From contig CAJTQI010000020.1 of assembly GCA_910578645.1 (NCBI GenBank), forward strand, positions 1-11,260: 11,260 nt of DNA, given 5' to 3'. The notes beneath the pieces were generated by a model that did no database searches, had not been told where the DNA came from, and saw nothing but the letters and a program-made list of their open reading frames with translations. This document shows, in pieces, positions 1 to 5,673 of the stretch; position 1 is the stretch's first letter, and each line of letters opens with the position of its first letter. The position numbers and the translations under genes were made by a program. This DNA comes from an uncultured Lachnospiraceae bacterium (GTDB taxonomy: Bacteria > Bacillota > Clostridia > Lachnospirales > Lachnospiraceae).

Positions 1-2
1 GC

Positions 3-555
3 CTAAAGAACCAGGGCGTGGAAGAAATCCTGCGTGGATGGGCTTACGGGCTTCCCACAGGCGATAGGTGCGGTATACCCAAAGACCGGGATTCAGCAGC
101 GCATCATCCACCAAATCAGGGATTCTACGAAATTTGTTTCTTACAAAGACATCAAAAACCTGATGGCAGACTTAAAGCTTGTGTACGCCGCCCCGACAGA
201 AGGAACGGCCTTACAGGAACTGGAACTGTTTGGGGAGAAATGGGATTCCAAATATCCGAAGATATACAAGTCCTGGCATGACAACTGGGCAACCCTTTCC
301 ACCTGTTTCAAGTACCCGGAAGGGGGTAAGGCGGCTTATCCACACAACCAATGCGATAGAAGGCTTTAACCGGCAGCTGAGGAAAGTGACAAAGTCAAAG
401 ACCGTGTTCCCGACAGACGACAGCCTGTTAAGAATGCTGTATCTGGCTACTGTGGACATCACGAAGAAATGGACAGGGCATAGGCAGGGCTGGGGCAAAT
501 CCATTCCCAGTTGGGAATCTATTTTGAAGAACGTCTGGCAGGAAGAAACCAGTAA
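3..555 (+). pseudogene. IS256-family transposase remnant (5' end outside window, three frameshifts)
   Basis: This is the C-terminal part of a Mutator/IS256-type DDE transposase. Reading across frames gives the family order: a segment ending VEEIL, then CVDGLTGFPQAIGAVYPKT (second catalytic Asp region), CIIHQ-like IIHQIR, NWATLS, RRLIHTTNAIEGFNRQLRK (catalytic Glu region), KSKTVFPTDDSL and finally IHSQLGIYFEERLAGRNQ followed by TAA at 553-555. The coding frame must shift near 28-31, again near 320-326 (one extra G in a G-run), and again near 497-501 (one A apparently lost). No single frame is functional. The 5' half lies outside the window, so other lesions cannot be judged. The family assignment is firm. 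The gene is clearly inactive unless the shifts are sequencing errors in homopolymers. Confidence 0.9.
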
Positions 556-565
556 AATCATCTGA

Positions 566-596
566 TTTAGGGCAGGCTTTATTGACATGCCCTAAA
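566..596. repeat. 9-bp perfect inverted repeat after the transposase remnant
   Basis: TTTAGGGCA at 566-574 is exactly complementary to TGCCCTAAA at 588-596, with a 13-nt spacer. It sits 10 nt after the ancestral transposase stop and overlaps the -35 box of the outward promoter at 582-609. It could be a weak terminator for the transposase or a protein-binding site at the IS end. No T-run follows on either strand, so a terminator is not favoured. Confidence 0.5.
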
Positions 597-609
597 ACGT
601 ATGTATAAT
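582..609 (+). promoter_or_regulatory. Strong outward-facing sigma-A-type promoter at the end of the IS256 remnant
   Basis: TTGACA at 582-587 and TATAAT at 604-609 are both perfect consensus hexamers, separated by 16 bp. It reads rightwards, away from the dead transposase and into the neighbouring IS in antisense to its genes. IS elements often carry outward promoters, and this one looks intact although the transposase is dead. Activity is inferred. Confidence 0.65.
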
Positions 610-639
610 GCAAATATTGGCAGGAACGGGATTGTCAAG

Positions 640-659
640 TAAAGTGTGTAAATTTTTGT
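640..659. repeat. Left terminal repeat of the IS256-family element
   Basis: TAAAGTGTGTAA begins here and is repeated in inverted orientation at 2308-2319. The 20-nt segment 640-659 also matches 2278-2297 in direct orientation at 18 of 20 positions. Confidence 0.6.
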
Positions 660-669
660 GTGTTTTAAT

Positions 670-692
670 GGTGGCCAGGAAACCCGGCCACC
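670..692. terminator. Hairpin with short T-run just inside the left IS end
   Basis: GGTGGCC (670-676) pairs with GGCCACC (686-692) around a 9-nt loop, and TTTT follows on the plus strand. It lies after the last minus-strand ORF, but the T-run is on the plus side. It would therefore stop transcripts entering from the left, such as those from the promoter at 582-609. Insulation of the IS is an inference. Confidence 0.45.
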
Positions 693-707
693 TTTTCCAT
701 GTAAATG

Positions 708-950
708 TCAGTTGAAGGAAAGTTGTTCTGCTTCATCGTTATCTGTTTCTGACTCACGATTTATATAGCGGTCAATGATATTACCCGGAATTGGGATATC
801 CTGTTCGAACAGCAGGGCCAAAAGCTTCTGGATATCCTGTTTTTGCTGCTCGATAGTCTGCAGGGCATTATCATGGTCATAACTTAAATAATCCAGCCGG
901 GCTATAAATTCATCATCCATTTCATATCCGGGCATTTTCCGTTTACTCAT
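708..950 (-). CDS. 80-aa accessory ORF inside the IS256-family element, function unknown
   Basis: This is the second gene of the IS, starting 16 nt after the transposase stop. GAGGAAG lies a few bases before its ATG, so it looks translated from the same message. The protein is hydrophilic and acidic. Residues about 10-50 (DDEFIARLDYLSYDHDNALQ and onward) look helical and could form a coiled coil, and the C-terminus is rich in Asp and Glu (ESETDNDEAEQ). No cysteine, membrane segment or catalytic motif is visible. IS256-family elements usually carry only a transposase, so this gene is odd. A role in regulating transposition or as a transposase partner is possible but unsupported. I do not recognise the family. 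Confidence 0.6.
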   Translation of the reverse strand: MSKRKMPGYEMDDEFIARLDYLSYDHDNALQTIEQQKQDIQKLLALLFEQDIPIPGNIIDRYINRESETDNDEAEQLSFN

Positions 951-966
951 TGCGCTTCCTCTTCTC

Positions 967-2229
967 TTAAAAATTTTCGTATTTCAGTATACGTTTTTGA
1001 ATCTTATCATCCATGGCAAGCTGATTCCTGACCAGCGCCCAGTTTGATACCGGGCGCTCGTTCCATTTCTTATACAGTTGTGTGACCCTCAGATATAAGG
1101 CTTTCAGAACGGCGTCTTCACTGGGAAAAGAACCTTTCTTTGTCACCTTCCTGAAACTGGAATTGATTGATTCTATGGCATTTGTGGTATACATTATTTT
1201 TCGTACGGCGCTTCCGTAATTATATAACTGTTCCACATGTGCCCAGTTGCGGTTCCATACATCAACGGCTCCCGGATACTGGTTCCATGCCTGTTTAAAC
1301 CTTTCGAACTCCGCCTCTGCCGCTTTCCGGCTGGCTGCACCATACACCTTCTTTAACTGGGAGGTAAATGCCTTATAGTCTTTGGATGGTATGTATCTGA
1401 CTGGGCTGCGGTTCAGGTGTACGATGCACCTCTGGACAACCACATCTTTAAAAATGGATTTTGCCCCTTCTTCCAGCCCGGACACACCGTCCATGCTGAT
1501 AAAAAGAATGTCTTCCACACCACGGTTTTTGATCTCGTCAAATACCTGCATCCAGTAATGCTTGCCTTCTGATTCTCCGATCCAGATGCCAAGGATATCT
1601 TTGTTCCCATTCACGTCATACCCTAAAACAACATATACCGCACAGCTTTTGCTTTCCATGTCTTTTCGTATATTTACATACAGGCAGTCAACGAAGAGAA
1701 AGGGATAGAACTTTTTTAGCGGACGGTTCTGCCATTCGCCTGCTGTTTCTATTACCCGGTCTGTGATATTGGAGAGCGTTTCATGGGATATTTCAAAACC
1801 ATAGATATCCTCGATCGTATCGGCAATGTCCCTCTGGCTCATCCCCTTTGCATACATGGATAAAACTTTATCCTCAATGCCGCTCACATCTTTAGAACGC
1901 TTGGGAATGAGCTGTGGGTCAAATGACCCATCCCTGTCACGGGGCGAGTCAATTTCTACTTCCCCCATGGAGGTCTTGAGGTTTTTGTGGGTATAGCCAT
2001 TTCTGCGGTTGGAGGTCTCTTTGTAGCCATGCTCATTTGTATTATAGCCAAGATGGCTGTTCATTTCTCCCTGAAGCATTGCTTCAAACATGGGACCAAA
2101 AATATCCCTTAATGCATCCTGCATATCCTCTGCAGATGCGGGTTGATACTGTTCAATGATTGCCTGTGCGATAGCCTTGCCGGCCTCGCTTTTTTTGTTT
2201 TTACGTGGTGCCATAAGTGCGTTACTCAT
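967..2229 (-). CDS. IS256-family (Mutator-type) transposase, intact
   Basis: This 420-residue DDE transposase has the usual IS256 length. It would bind the terminal repeats and move the element by a circular copy-type mechanism known for the family. Features seen: a conserved N-terminal part with LQGEMNSHLGY near 53-62, the first catalytic Asp in FLFVDCLY (D181), the second in FISMDGVSG (D247), the family signature RCIVHLNR at 267-274, and the catalytic Glu in YTTNAIESIN (E353). The start is an ATG preceded by AGAGAGGATT. The stop lies 16 nt before the accessory ORF. There is no internal stop or shift, so it is probably active. It is only a distant paralogue of the remnant at 3-555: the Glu motif here reads NAIESINSSFRK versus NAIEGFNRQLRK there. 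Confidence 0.95.
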   Translation of the reverse strand: MSNALMAPRKNKKSEAGKAIAQAIIEQYQPASAEDMQDALRDIFGPMFEAMLQGEMNSHLGYNTNEHGYKETSNRRNGYTHKNLKTSMGEVEIDSPRDRDGSFDPQLIPKRSKDVSGIEDKVLSMYAKGMSQRDIADTIEDIYGFEISHETLSNITDRVIETAGEWQNRPLKKFYPFLFVDCLYVNIRKDMESKSCAVYVVLGYDVNGNKDILGIWIGESEGKHYWMQVFDEIKNRGVEDILFISMDGVSGLEEGAKSIFKDVVVQRCIVHLNRSPVRYIPSKDYKAFTSQLKKVYGAASRKAAEAEFERFKQAWNQYPGAVDVWNRNWAHVEQLYNYGSAVRKIMYTTNAIESINSSFRKVTKKGSFPSEDAVLKALYLRVTQLYKKWNERPVSNWALVRNQLAMDDKIQKRILKYENF

Positions 2230-2277
2230 AATCCTCTCTGTTCCTTTCTTTTAGTGTATCGCACTCTATAATAAAAA

Positions 2278-2319
2278 TAAAGTGCGTAAGTTTTTGTTAC
2301 CGGTAACTTACACACTTTA
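2278..2319. repeat. Palindromic right end of the IS256-family element
   Basis: AAAGTGCGTAAG (2279-2290) and CTTACACACTTT (2307-2318) are inverted copies at 11 of 12 positions, and the centre contains the perfect palindrome GTTACCGGTAAC (2296-2307). The outer half is the probable terminal inverted repeat. The inner half repeats the left IS end in direct orientation. Confidence 0.6.
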
Positions 2320-2331
2320 TATTACACTCTC

Positions 2332-2378
2332 GCCACAAGCCGTTTTCAATGAAATTTCGGCAAGTGGCTTTTCCTTTT
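2332..2378 (+). terminator. Possible plus-strand terminator
   Basis: GCCAC-AA-GCCG (2332-2342) pairs with CGGC-AA-GTGGC (2358-2368), leaving a symmetric AA/AA internal loop and a 15-nt loop. CTTTTCCTTTT follows. It may end a transcript coming from the left, for example a chromosomal gene next to the integrated element that the IS now separates from it. No such gene remains in view. Confidence 0.4.
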
Positions 2379-2400
2379 GTTCGCTATTATTTTTAGACAT

Positions 2401-2439
2401 TAAAAAACCGCAACCCCTTGATTTTTCAAAGGATTGCGG
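2401..2439 (-). terminator. Rho-independent terminator closing the minus-strand gene train
   Basis: On the minus strand, 2439-2426 pairs with 2421-2408 to form a 14-bp stem (two positions are G-U wobbles in RNA) with a 4-nt A loop, immediately followed by six Ts. It is a textbook intrinsic terminator. It lies about 180 nt after the stop of the zinc-ribbon gene, the last gene in the train, so it probably ends the late transcript of the element. Confidence 0.8.
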
Positions 2440-2530
2440 TGCTTATTTTACCTATTTGGCTCTAATTACAAGATTACTCAATGATTGTAGCAACCCAACG
2501 CTTAATAACTTTTGCCCTCATTTTTACCCT

Positions 2531-2552
2531 GTTTTACAGTGGTTTTACAGTG
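2531..2552. repeat. Perfect 11-bp tandem repeat, pair A
   Basis: GTTTTACAGTG occurs twice back to back (2531-2541 and 2542-2552). The 11-bp period puts the copies on the same helix face. Together with pair B it lies between the last element gene and the terminator, where arm-type integrase sites would be expected. Confidence 0.6.
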
Positions 2553-2594
2553 TTTTTTGCTTATTGTCTCTCATATTTTTCTGTCTGCATGATT

Positions 2595-2616
2595 TTTTAG
2601 TACCATTTTAGTACCA
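2595..2616. repeat. Perfect 11-bp tandem repeat, pair B
   Basis: TTTTAGTACCA occurs twice back to back (2595-2605 and 2606-2616), directly after the stop of the zinc-ribbon gene. Paired short direct repeats of this kind near an element terminus fit arm-type binding sites of tyrosine integrases. The assignment is an inference, because the other end of the element is outside the window. Confidence 0.6.
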
Positions 2617-2619
2617 CTC

Positions 2620-3267
2620 TCACAGGCTGTTAAGATGGTTCATAATACCCGCCTTTTCCTTATTGGAGAGCATGGAGCATCTGGCCATCCCCATCCAAAA
2701 CGCACGCTCATAATCCTTTTGGAGTTGCCGGAACTCCTTTAACAGTCTTTCGTACTTCTCATGCCGCATATAACGTGGTTTGGGAATATGCCACAAGTCC
2801 TGTATAGGCATATCGGGATAATCCCTAAACCACCATGTATACCCCAGCTCCCTTTCTACTATGCGTTCCATCTTAAGCCGCATTTCATCCATTCCGCTTT
2901 TCTGCTGGCTCGCATAATTCAGCTTTGCACAGTTCCGGCACATATAGCGTTCCTGCCGTCTGTAAAGGTATCTGACACGCCGCCCGCAATACGGGCAATG
3001 GAAATACATCCTTACAGATTTTCCGTCAATCCCTGGCACTCTGGATAATATCAAATCTGTATAAGAATCCCCCTCCCTGATTTCTGCCGTTTTCTCTCCC
3101 ACATAATAGACAATATCGCCCCGGACAAGCGGATATTTCACAGTTTCCTTGCAGAAAAGGTATTTATCGCACATAAGGTAATCATAAAATGAAAAGCTGT
3201 CAATCCTGTGGAAGTTTTCAAGCCGCCTGTGTGTCTTATTATGACCGCCGGAACCGTAACCGCCCAT
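2620..3267 (-). CDS. MGGYGSG-type zinc-ribbon protein of mobile elements
   Basis: This 215-residue protein begins MGGYGSGGH, a glycine-rich start I recognise from a family common in prophages and other mobile elements. A central zinc ribbon is formed by two knuckles, CPYC (C91, C94) and CRNC (C110, C113), followed by YASQQ. The C-terminal half is charged and helical (KYERLLKEFRQLQKDYERA, about 172-190). The ATG sits one base after the TAA of the gene before it (TAATATG), so the two are translationally coupled. It is the last gene before the terminator at 2401-2439, downstream of the capsid gene, which suggests late expression. A role in nucleic acid binding, late regulation or packaging is conceivable, but none is demonstrated by the sequence. 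Confidence 0.7.
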   Translation of the reverse strand: MGGYGSGGHNKTHRRLENFHRIDSFSFYDYLMCDKYLFCKETVKYPLVRGDIVYYVGEKTAEIREGDSYTDLILSRVPGIDGKSVRMYFHCPYCGRRVRYLYRRQERYMCRNCAKLNYASQQKSGMDEMRLKMERIVERELGYTWWFRDYPDMPIQDLWHIPKPRYMRHEKYERLLKEFRQLQKDYERAFWMGMARCSMLSNKEKAGIMNHLNSL

Positions 3268-3268
3268 A

Positions 3269-3595
3269 TTATGCCATTTCCTTTCCCTGAATCATCCTGT
3301 CCAGTATGGCAAGCGTAAGTTTTCGATATGAATAAAAGCTGTTTCTGCAGCATGGCATTATTTCCGCTTCCCCAAGTTCCCATTTGATTTCCATATCATG
3401 GAGAGATTTTCCCTCTGCAATAGATGTTATAATCCACTTTGCTATGTGTGGTTCTGCCTGTTGTGCGGCCGCGCTCAATAAACCGGCGTGCTTCCCTGTC
3501 CTGCACTCTTTTAACAATACCTTTGCCCGGTTCTTTACCAAGCCATACCCGGCATAGCTTTCCTGCACCCCGTAACCATTTCGCCTTGCACGCAT
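3269..3595 (-). CDS. Phage-associated 108-aa protein with C-terminal CRxSFYxYR signature, unknown function
   Basis: The protein is basic at the N-terminus and probably all-helical. Its C-terminal part, IMPCCRNSFYSYRKLTLAIL, resembles a signature shared by small proteins in clostridial prophages (a CR, then FY, then YR(K/R)) whose function I do not know. The central part, LLSAAAQQAEPHIAKWIITS, reads like helices of a compact DNA-binding or regulatory domain. The ATG has GGAGGGA 7 nt upstream. It lies after the capsid gene, separated by a hairpin, and is coupled to the zinc-ribbon gene that follows. A late transcription regulator or a small packaging factor are possibilities. I see no clear small-terminase signature. 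Confidence 0.6.
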   Translation of the reverse strand: MRARRNGYGVQESYAGYGLVKNRAKVLLKECRTGKHAGLLSAAAQQAEPHIAKWIITSIAEGKSLHDMEIKWELGEAEIMPCCRNSFYSYRKLTLAILDRMIQGKEMA

Positions 3596-3620
3596 ACCCT
3601 ATCCCTCCACATACAGAAAT

Positions 3621-3647
3621 CCCCTGCCGCCTTTATGGAAGCAGGGG
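3621..3647 (-). terminator. Hairpin between the capsid gene and the next gene
   Basis: CCCCTGC (3621-3627) pairs with GCAGGGG (3641-3647) around a 13-nt loop, just after the capsid stop. On the minus strand it is followed only by ATTTCTG, a poor T-run. It is more likely to be a partial terminator or an mRNA 3'-stabilising hairpin, lowering expression of the two genes behind the capsid gene. Confidence 0.4.
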
Positions 3648-3653
3648 AAGCCA

Positions 3654-4535
3654 TTATTTTGTTTCCTGTGCGCCGCTGTTTGCCTTTGCTACTGTCTTTG
3701 CCGTCTGCTCTTGATAATAAATCGCTTTCATCTTATTATCAAGTACAAATGCATCATAGCAAATACGCCCCTCTACCAAAGAACCGCTGATTCCCGGCGG
3801 GTCTTCATGTATCTTGTAATCCTCTAATTTTGTCGGAGCCACACACGCACACGGATGCGCCAGCATGAACCCGAAACTCTCCGGGAGCCTTACCGCCGGC
3901 ACTTTAACCACTTTCGCCCCGTCAATCATTGCAATGACACCTCTAAGACGCATATCCTCCGCAATATCTGTCTCCATGATTATATCCTTGCTGCGCTTCA
4001 TAATGGTGTACACATCCGGCGTAACTACCAAAATACGGCCTGTCTCTGGCACCTCCGCATTATCCAGCGCATTGTTCGCTTTTAGTATCTCATCAAAGAT
4101 ATTTGTCGCATCCAATACGACCGCATCCGGCTTATGCCCTGCGCCGGAACACATCACGCCGTAAGTATAGCTGTCCACCTCCGGCACGACCTTCTCCCTT
4201 ACCTGCCTTGCCAGTGCGGAAGCCGCCGCCAACTGCTGCGCTGTTTCGTCATTGTCCAGTTTGTCGATTGCAAACGTAAAGGAACGGTCATTTTTAAGGG
4301 TAAATTCCTCCGTTGCCGCATCCAAATCATGGATAGTGCCATACCGGGAGCCGGTAAATCCTTGAACCGGATTCCTGCTATAGTCCTGCATTTCGCTTGT
4401 GCCGATTTTGTAAACCTTAATGCTGTGCGCCCCTGTCCAGCTAAAGTCCTGATTCGTCAGGAGCGACTTTTTTGATTCTGTGGTAAAGATTTCATCCGTA
4501 TACGGCTGAAACTGTGTAACTAAGCTAATTGCCAT
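3654..4535 (-). CDS. Major capsid protein (HK97-fold phage type)
   Basis: This 293-residue protein would form the shell of a phage-like procapsid. The central stretch FTLKNDRSFTFAIDKLDNDE (about 98-117) followed by ALARQVREKVVPEVDSYTYG is characteristic of major capsid proteins of Gram-positive siphophages. In that family these segments belong to the E-loop and spine-helix part of the HK97 fold. The C-terminal part includes ILVVTPDVYTIMKRS and a motif-rich P-domain region. The length is normal for forms without a cleaved N-terminal delta domain, and the separate scaffold gene immediately upstream fits that type. Its AAAGGAGAA ribosome binding site overlaps the scaffold stop region (stop at 4552-4554). 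There is no sign of decay. An encapsulin is less likely because a dedicated phage scaffold is encoded alongside. Confidence 0.87.
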   Translation of the reverse strand: MAISLVTQFQPYTDEIFTTESKKSLLTNQDFSWTGAHSIKVYKIGTSEMQDYSRNPVQGFTGSRYGTIHDLDAATEEFTLKNDRSFTFAIDKLDNDETAQQLAAASALARQVREKVVPEVDSYTYGVMCSGAGHKPDAVVLDATNIFDEILKANNALDNAEVPETGRILVVTPDVYTIMKRSKDIIMETDIAEDMRLRGVIAMIDGAKVVKVPAVRLPESFGFMLAHPCACVAPTKLEDYKIHEDPPGISGSLVEGRICYDAFVLDNKMKAIYYQEQTAKTVAKANSGAQETK

Positions 4536-4551
4536 AAAATATTATTCTCCT

Positions 4552-4995
4552 TTAATTCAGATTCATGGCTTTTCTGATCGGGTCTTCGCCAATCCTGTGA
4601 AACTGGTTCAGCGGACCCGTGAACGGCTTTGCCCTCTGCGCTTCAAGCTGTGCCTGTTTTTCATCGTCTTTCTTTGATGCCAGCCGTTCCTCCATCAAGC
4701 CATCTATGATGCCTAAAGCCTTGTCAAAGGCTTCCTCACTGCTGCAATTCAGCGCATCCAAAAGCGTTTCCGGGTATCCCTTGTTAATCAGCTTCTGGCG
4801 GCTGTTTAAACGGAACTCACGCTGTGCAAGTTCCTGTTCCCTCTCACCCAGTTCCTTTGATGCCTTTTCCCGGTCTTTCGCAAGCCGCTCCTGCACGATA
4901 CGGTTTACATCATCCTGCGTGAAAGTCTTTTCCCCTGCTCCCTGATTTACGGACAGGTCTGTGTTCTGATTCTGATTTACAATCTCTGTATTCAT
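4552..4995 (-). CDS. Phage capsid scaffold protein (DUF4355-like)
   Basis: This 147-residue protein would guide assembly of the major capsid protein and leave or be removed before DNA filling. A polar Asn/Gln-rich start is followed by FTQDDVNRIVQERLAKDREK (25-44), a long charged heptad-like helix to about residue 70, then GYPETLLDALNCSSEEAFDK (73-92) and a basic C-terminal tail (about 125-147) that may contact the capsid protein. This order is that of DUF4355 scaffolds found next to capsid genes in Firmicutes phages. I chose the ATG at 4995, preceded by an ideal AGGAGGAATT. An in-frame upstream ATG at 5067 would place 24 unconserved residues inside the structured leader and lacks a good site. 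It is the first gene behind the promoter at 5158-5186. Confidence 0.82.
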   Translation of the reverse strand: MNTEIVNQNQNTDLSVNQGAGEKTFTQDDVNRIVQERLAKDREKASKELGEREQELAQREFRLNSRQKLINKGYPETLLDALNCSSEEAFDKALGIIDGLMEERLASKKDDEKQAQLEAQRAKPFTGPLNQFHRIGEDPIRKAMNLN

Positions 4996-5019
4996 AATTC
5001 CTCCTATTTTTACGCCATA

Positions 5020-5116
5020 GTAGGCTATTTTGCGGCAAATAGAAAAGGCGTGGAAAATCCTACTCACTTTGGAGTAAAACTTCCCACGCCTTATATATGG
5101 CTTCCGTCCAGCCTAC
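5020..5116 (-). promoter_or_regulatory. Structured 5' leader of the scaffold-capsid transcript
   Basis: Between the promoter at 5158-5186 and the scaffold start lies a leader of about 155 nt. On the minus strand, GTAGGCT (5116-5110) can pair with AGCCTAC (5026-5020), enclosing the terminator-like hairpin 5092-5045. The hairpin loop also contains AGTAGG, which can pair with CCTACT of the same downstream arm. So one downstream strand has two possible partners, as in attenuators that switch between structures. The pairing is seen in the sequence; the switching is a hypothesis. Confidence 0.45.
5045..5092 (-). terminator. Terminator-like hairpin in the capsid-operon leader
   Basis: On the minus strand AAGGCGTGG (5092-5084) pairs perfectly with CCACGCCTT (5053-5045), and the downstream sequence continues TTCTATTT. 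The 30-nt loop contains a small inner hairpin (ACTC/GAGT). It lies between the capsid promoter and the scaffold start codon, so it could attenuate capsid expression or, alternatively, end read-through from the early operon. Confidence 0.55.
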
Positions 5117-5157
5117 CGCCGTCCGGGGTACTGCGATATTCTGTTTGCCTTATTGCT

Positions 5158-5186
5158 ATTATAACAGGAAACGGACAGATATTCAA
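5158..5186 (-). promoter_or_regulatory. Promoter of the scaffold-capsid genes
   Basis: On the minus strand TTGAAT (5186-5181) and TATAAT (5163-5158) are spaced by 17 bp, with a TGT extended -10 element. It lies after the stop of the 62-aa gene and reads toward the scaffold and capsid genes. It is the best internal promoter I can find in the gene train, so the capsid module can be transcribed separately from the replication module. Confidence 0.65.
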
Positions 5187-5230
5187 TGTTTTTCTGCACG
5201 TTTTCCAATTCCTATATAGATATGGTTTGC

Positions 5231-5419
5231 CTAAATCAACGGCGAATTTACACCTTTTTGAGCCTTTCCATCGGAAATATCCACTTCAAGATATGCTTTC
5301 TTATACCGCCCATTTTCTCCCTTATCTGCCTTGCACGACTTAATTATAGGCTTCAGCATTTCCGTCACTGTATGAAGCTCCTGCGGCTTCTCATAGCTTA
5401 TTCTTACCTTCACCGCCAT
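5231..5419 (-). CDS. 62-aa conserved mobile-element protein, unknown function
   Basis: The product begins MAVKVRISYEKPQELHTVTE and has a core LKPIIKSCKADKGENGRYKK followed by AYLEV. This looks like one compact alpha/beta unit with two strands (KVRISY and KAYLEVDI) around a helix. I recall near-identical small proteins in many Lachnospiraceae mobile elements, all of unknown role. The ATG at 5419 has GAGGTGG about 11 nt upstream. A GTG 48 nt further upstream lacks a ribosome binding site, so the shorter form is preferred. It is the last gene before the capsid promoter. Confidence 0.65.
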   Translation of the reverse strand: MAVKVRISYEKPQELHTVTEMLKPIIKSCKADKGENGRYKKAYLEVDISDGKAQKGVNSPLI

Positions 5420-5538
5420 TGTATCAGATTCCACCTCACTTTGCCAGCGCCATACCGTTATTTCCACGTTTTGATCTGAATACCCATTATGCCGCCGGGT
5501 TCGGGTGTTGGCGCACCGTTCCCCGGCTCATAAAAGGA

Positions 5539-5673
5539 TTATCCACAAAGAAACCACTGGATGATATTCAGTGCAATGCTGATTACCGCAGCCAGCCGCC
5601 AGCGGTTACGCTGTTTCACTGCTTCATTGATTATCTCCGTTGCAAAAGTCTCTTTCTCGCTTTTCCTTGTCAT
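5539..5673 (-). CDS. 44-aa single-pass membrane peptide
   Basis: This short gene has a near-ideal GGAGGAAACAAAG in front of its ATG. The N-terminal half is charged (MTRKSEKETFATEIINEAVK), followed by RNR and then a single hydrophobic segment WRLAAVISIALNIIQWFLCG (25-44), which would span the membrane and end at the C-terminus. It overlaps the end of the 58-aa gene upstream by 50 nt in another frame, showing tight packing. Small membrane peptides in such elements can act in signalling, superinfection interference or lysis timing. Nothing here decides among them. Confidence 0.6.
   Translation of the reverse strand: MTRKSEKETFATEIINEAVKQRNRWRLAAVISIALNIIQWFLCG

Larger units (their letters stand above)
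640..2319 (-). mobile_element. Intact IS256-family insertion sequence, about 1.68 kb
   Basis: The element holds an intact transposase gene and a small downstream ORF. The 12-bp sequence TAAAGTGTGTAA at 640-651 recurs inverted at 2308-2319, and I take these as the cores of the terminal inverted repeats. The right end is unusual: it is a larger palindrome from 2279 to 2318 centred on GTTACCGGTAAC, and its left half matches the left IS end in direct orientation. No matching 8- or 9-bp target duplication is visible outside the two ends (left flank ATTGTCAAG, right flank TATTACACT), so the copy may have been rearranged after insertion or the exact ends may be a few bases off. The length is larger than a simple one-gene IS256 relative because of the accessory ORF. 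Confidence 0.75.

Noticed and set aside
2282..2611. Plus-strand ORF of 109 codons across the gap between the IS and the zinc-ribbon gene
   Set aside because: It runs through the IS end palindrome, two hairpins and both tandem repeats, has no ribosome binding site and has a composition typical of non-coding DNA.
4134..4475. Plus-strand ORFs opposite the capsid and scaffold genes
   Set aside because: They are reverse-frame shadows of well-supported genes with no start signals of their own.
3654..4535. Encapsulin instead of phage capsid
   Set aside because: The scaffold gene immediately upstream and the phage-type KNDRSFTFAIDKLD region favour a viral major capsid protein. No cargo enzyme gene is adjacent.
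5487..5531. 14-codon ORF (MSRGTVRQHPNPAA) after the 44-aa membrane peptide gene
   Set aside because: It has no convincing ribosome binding site and is too short to support without conservation data.
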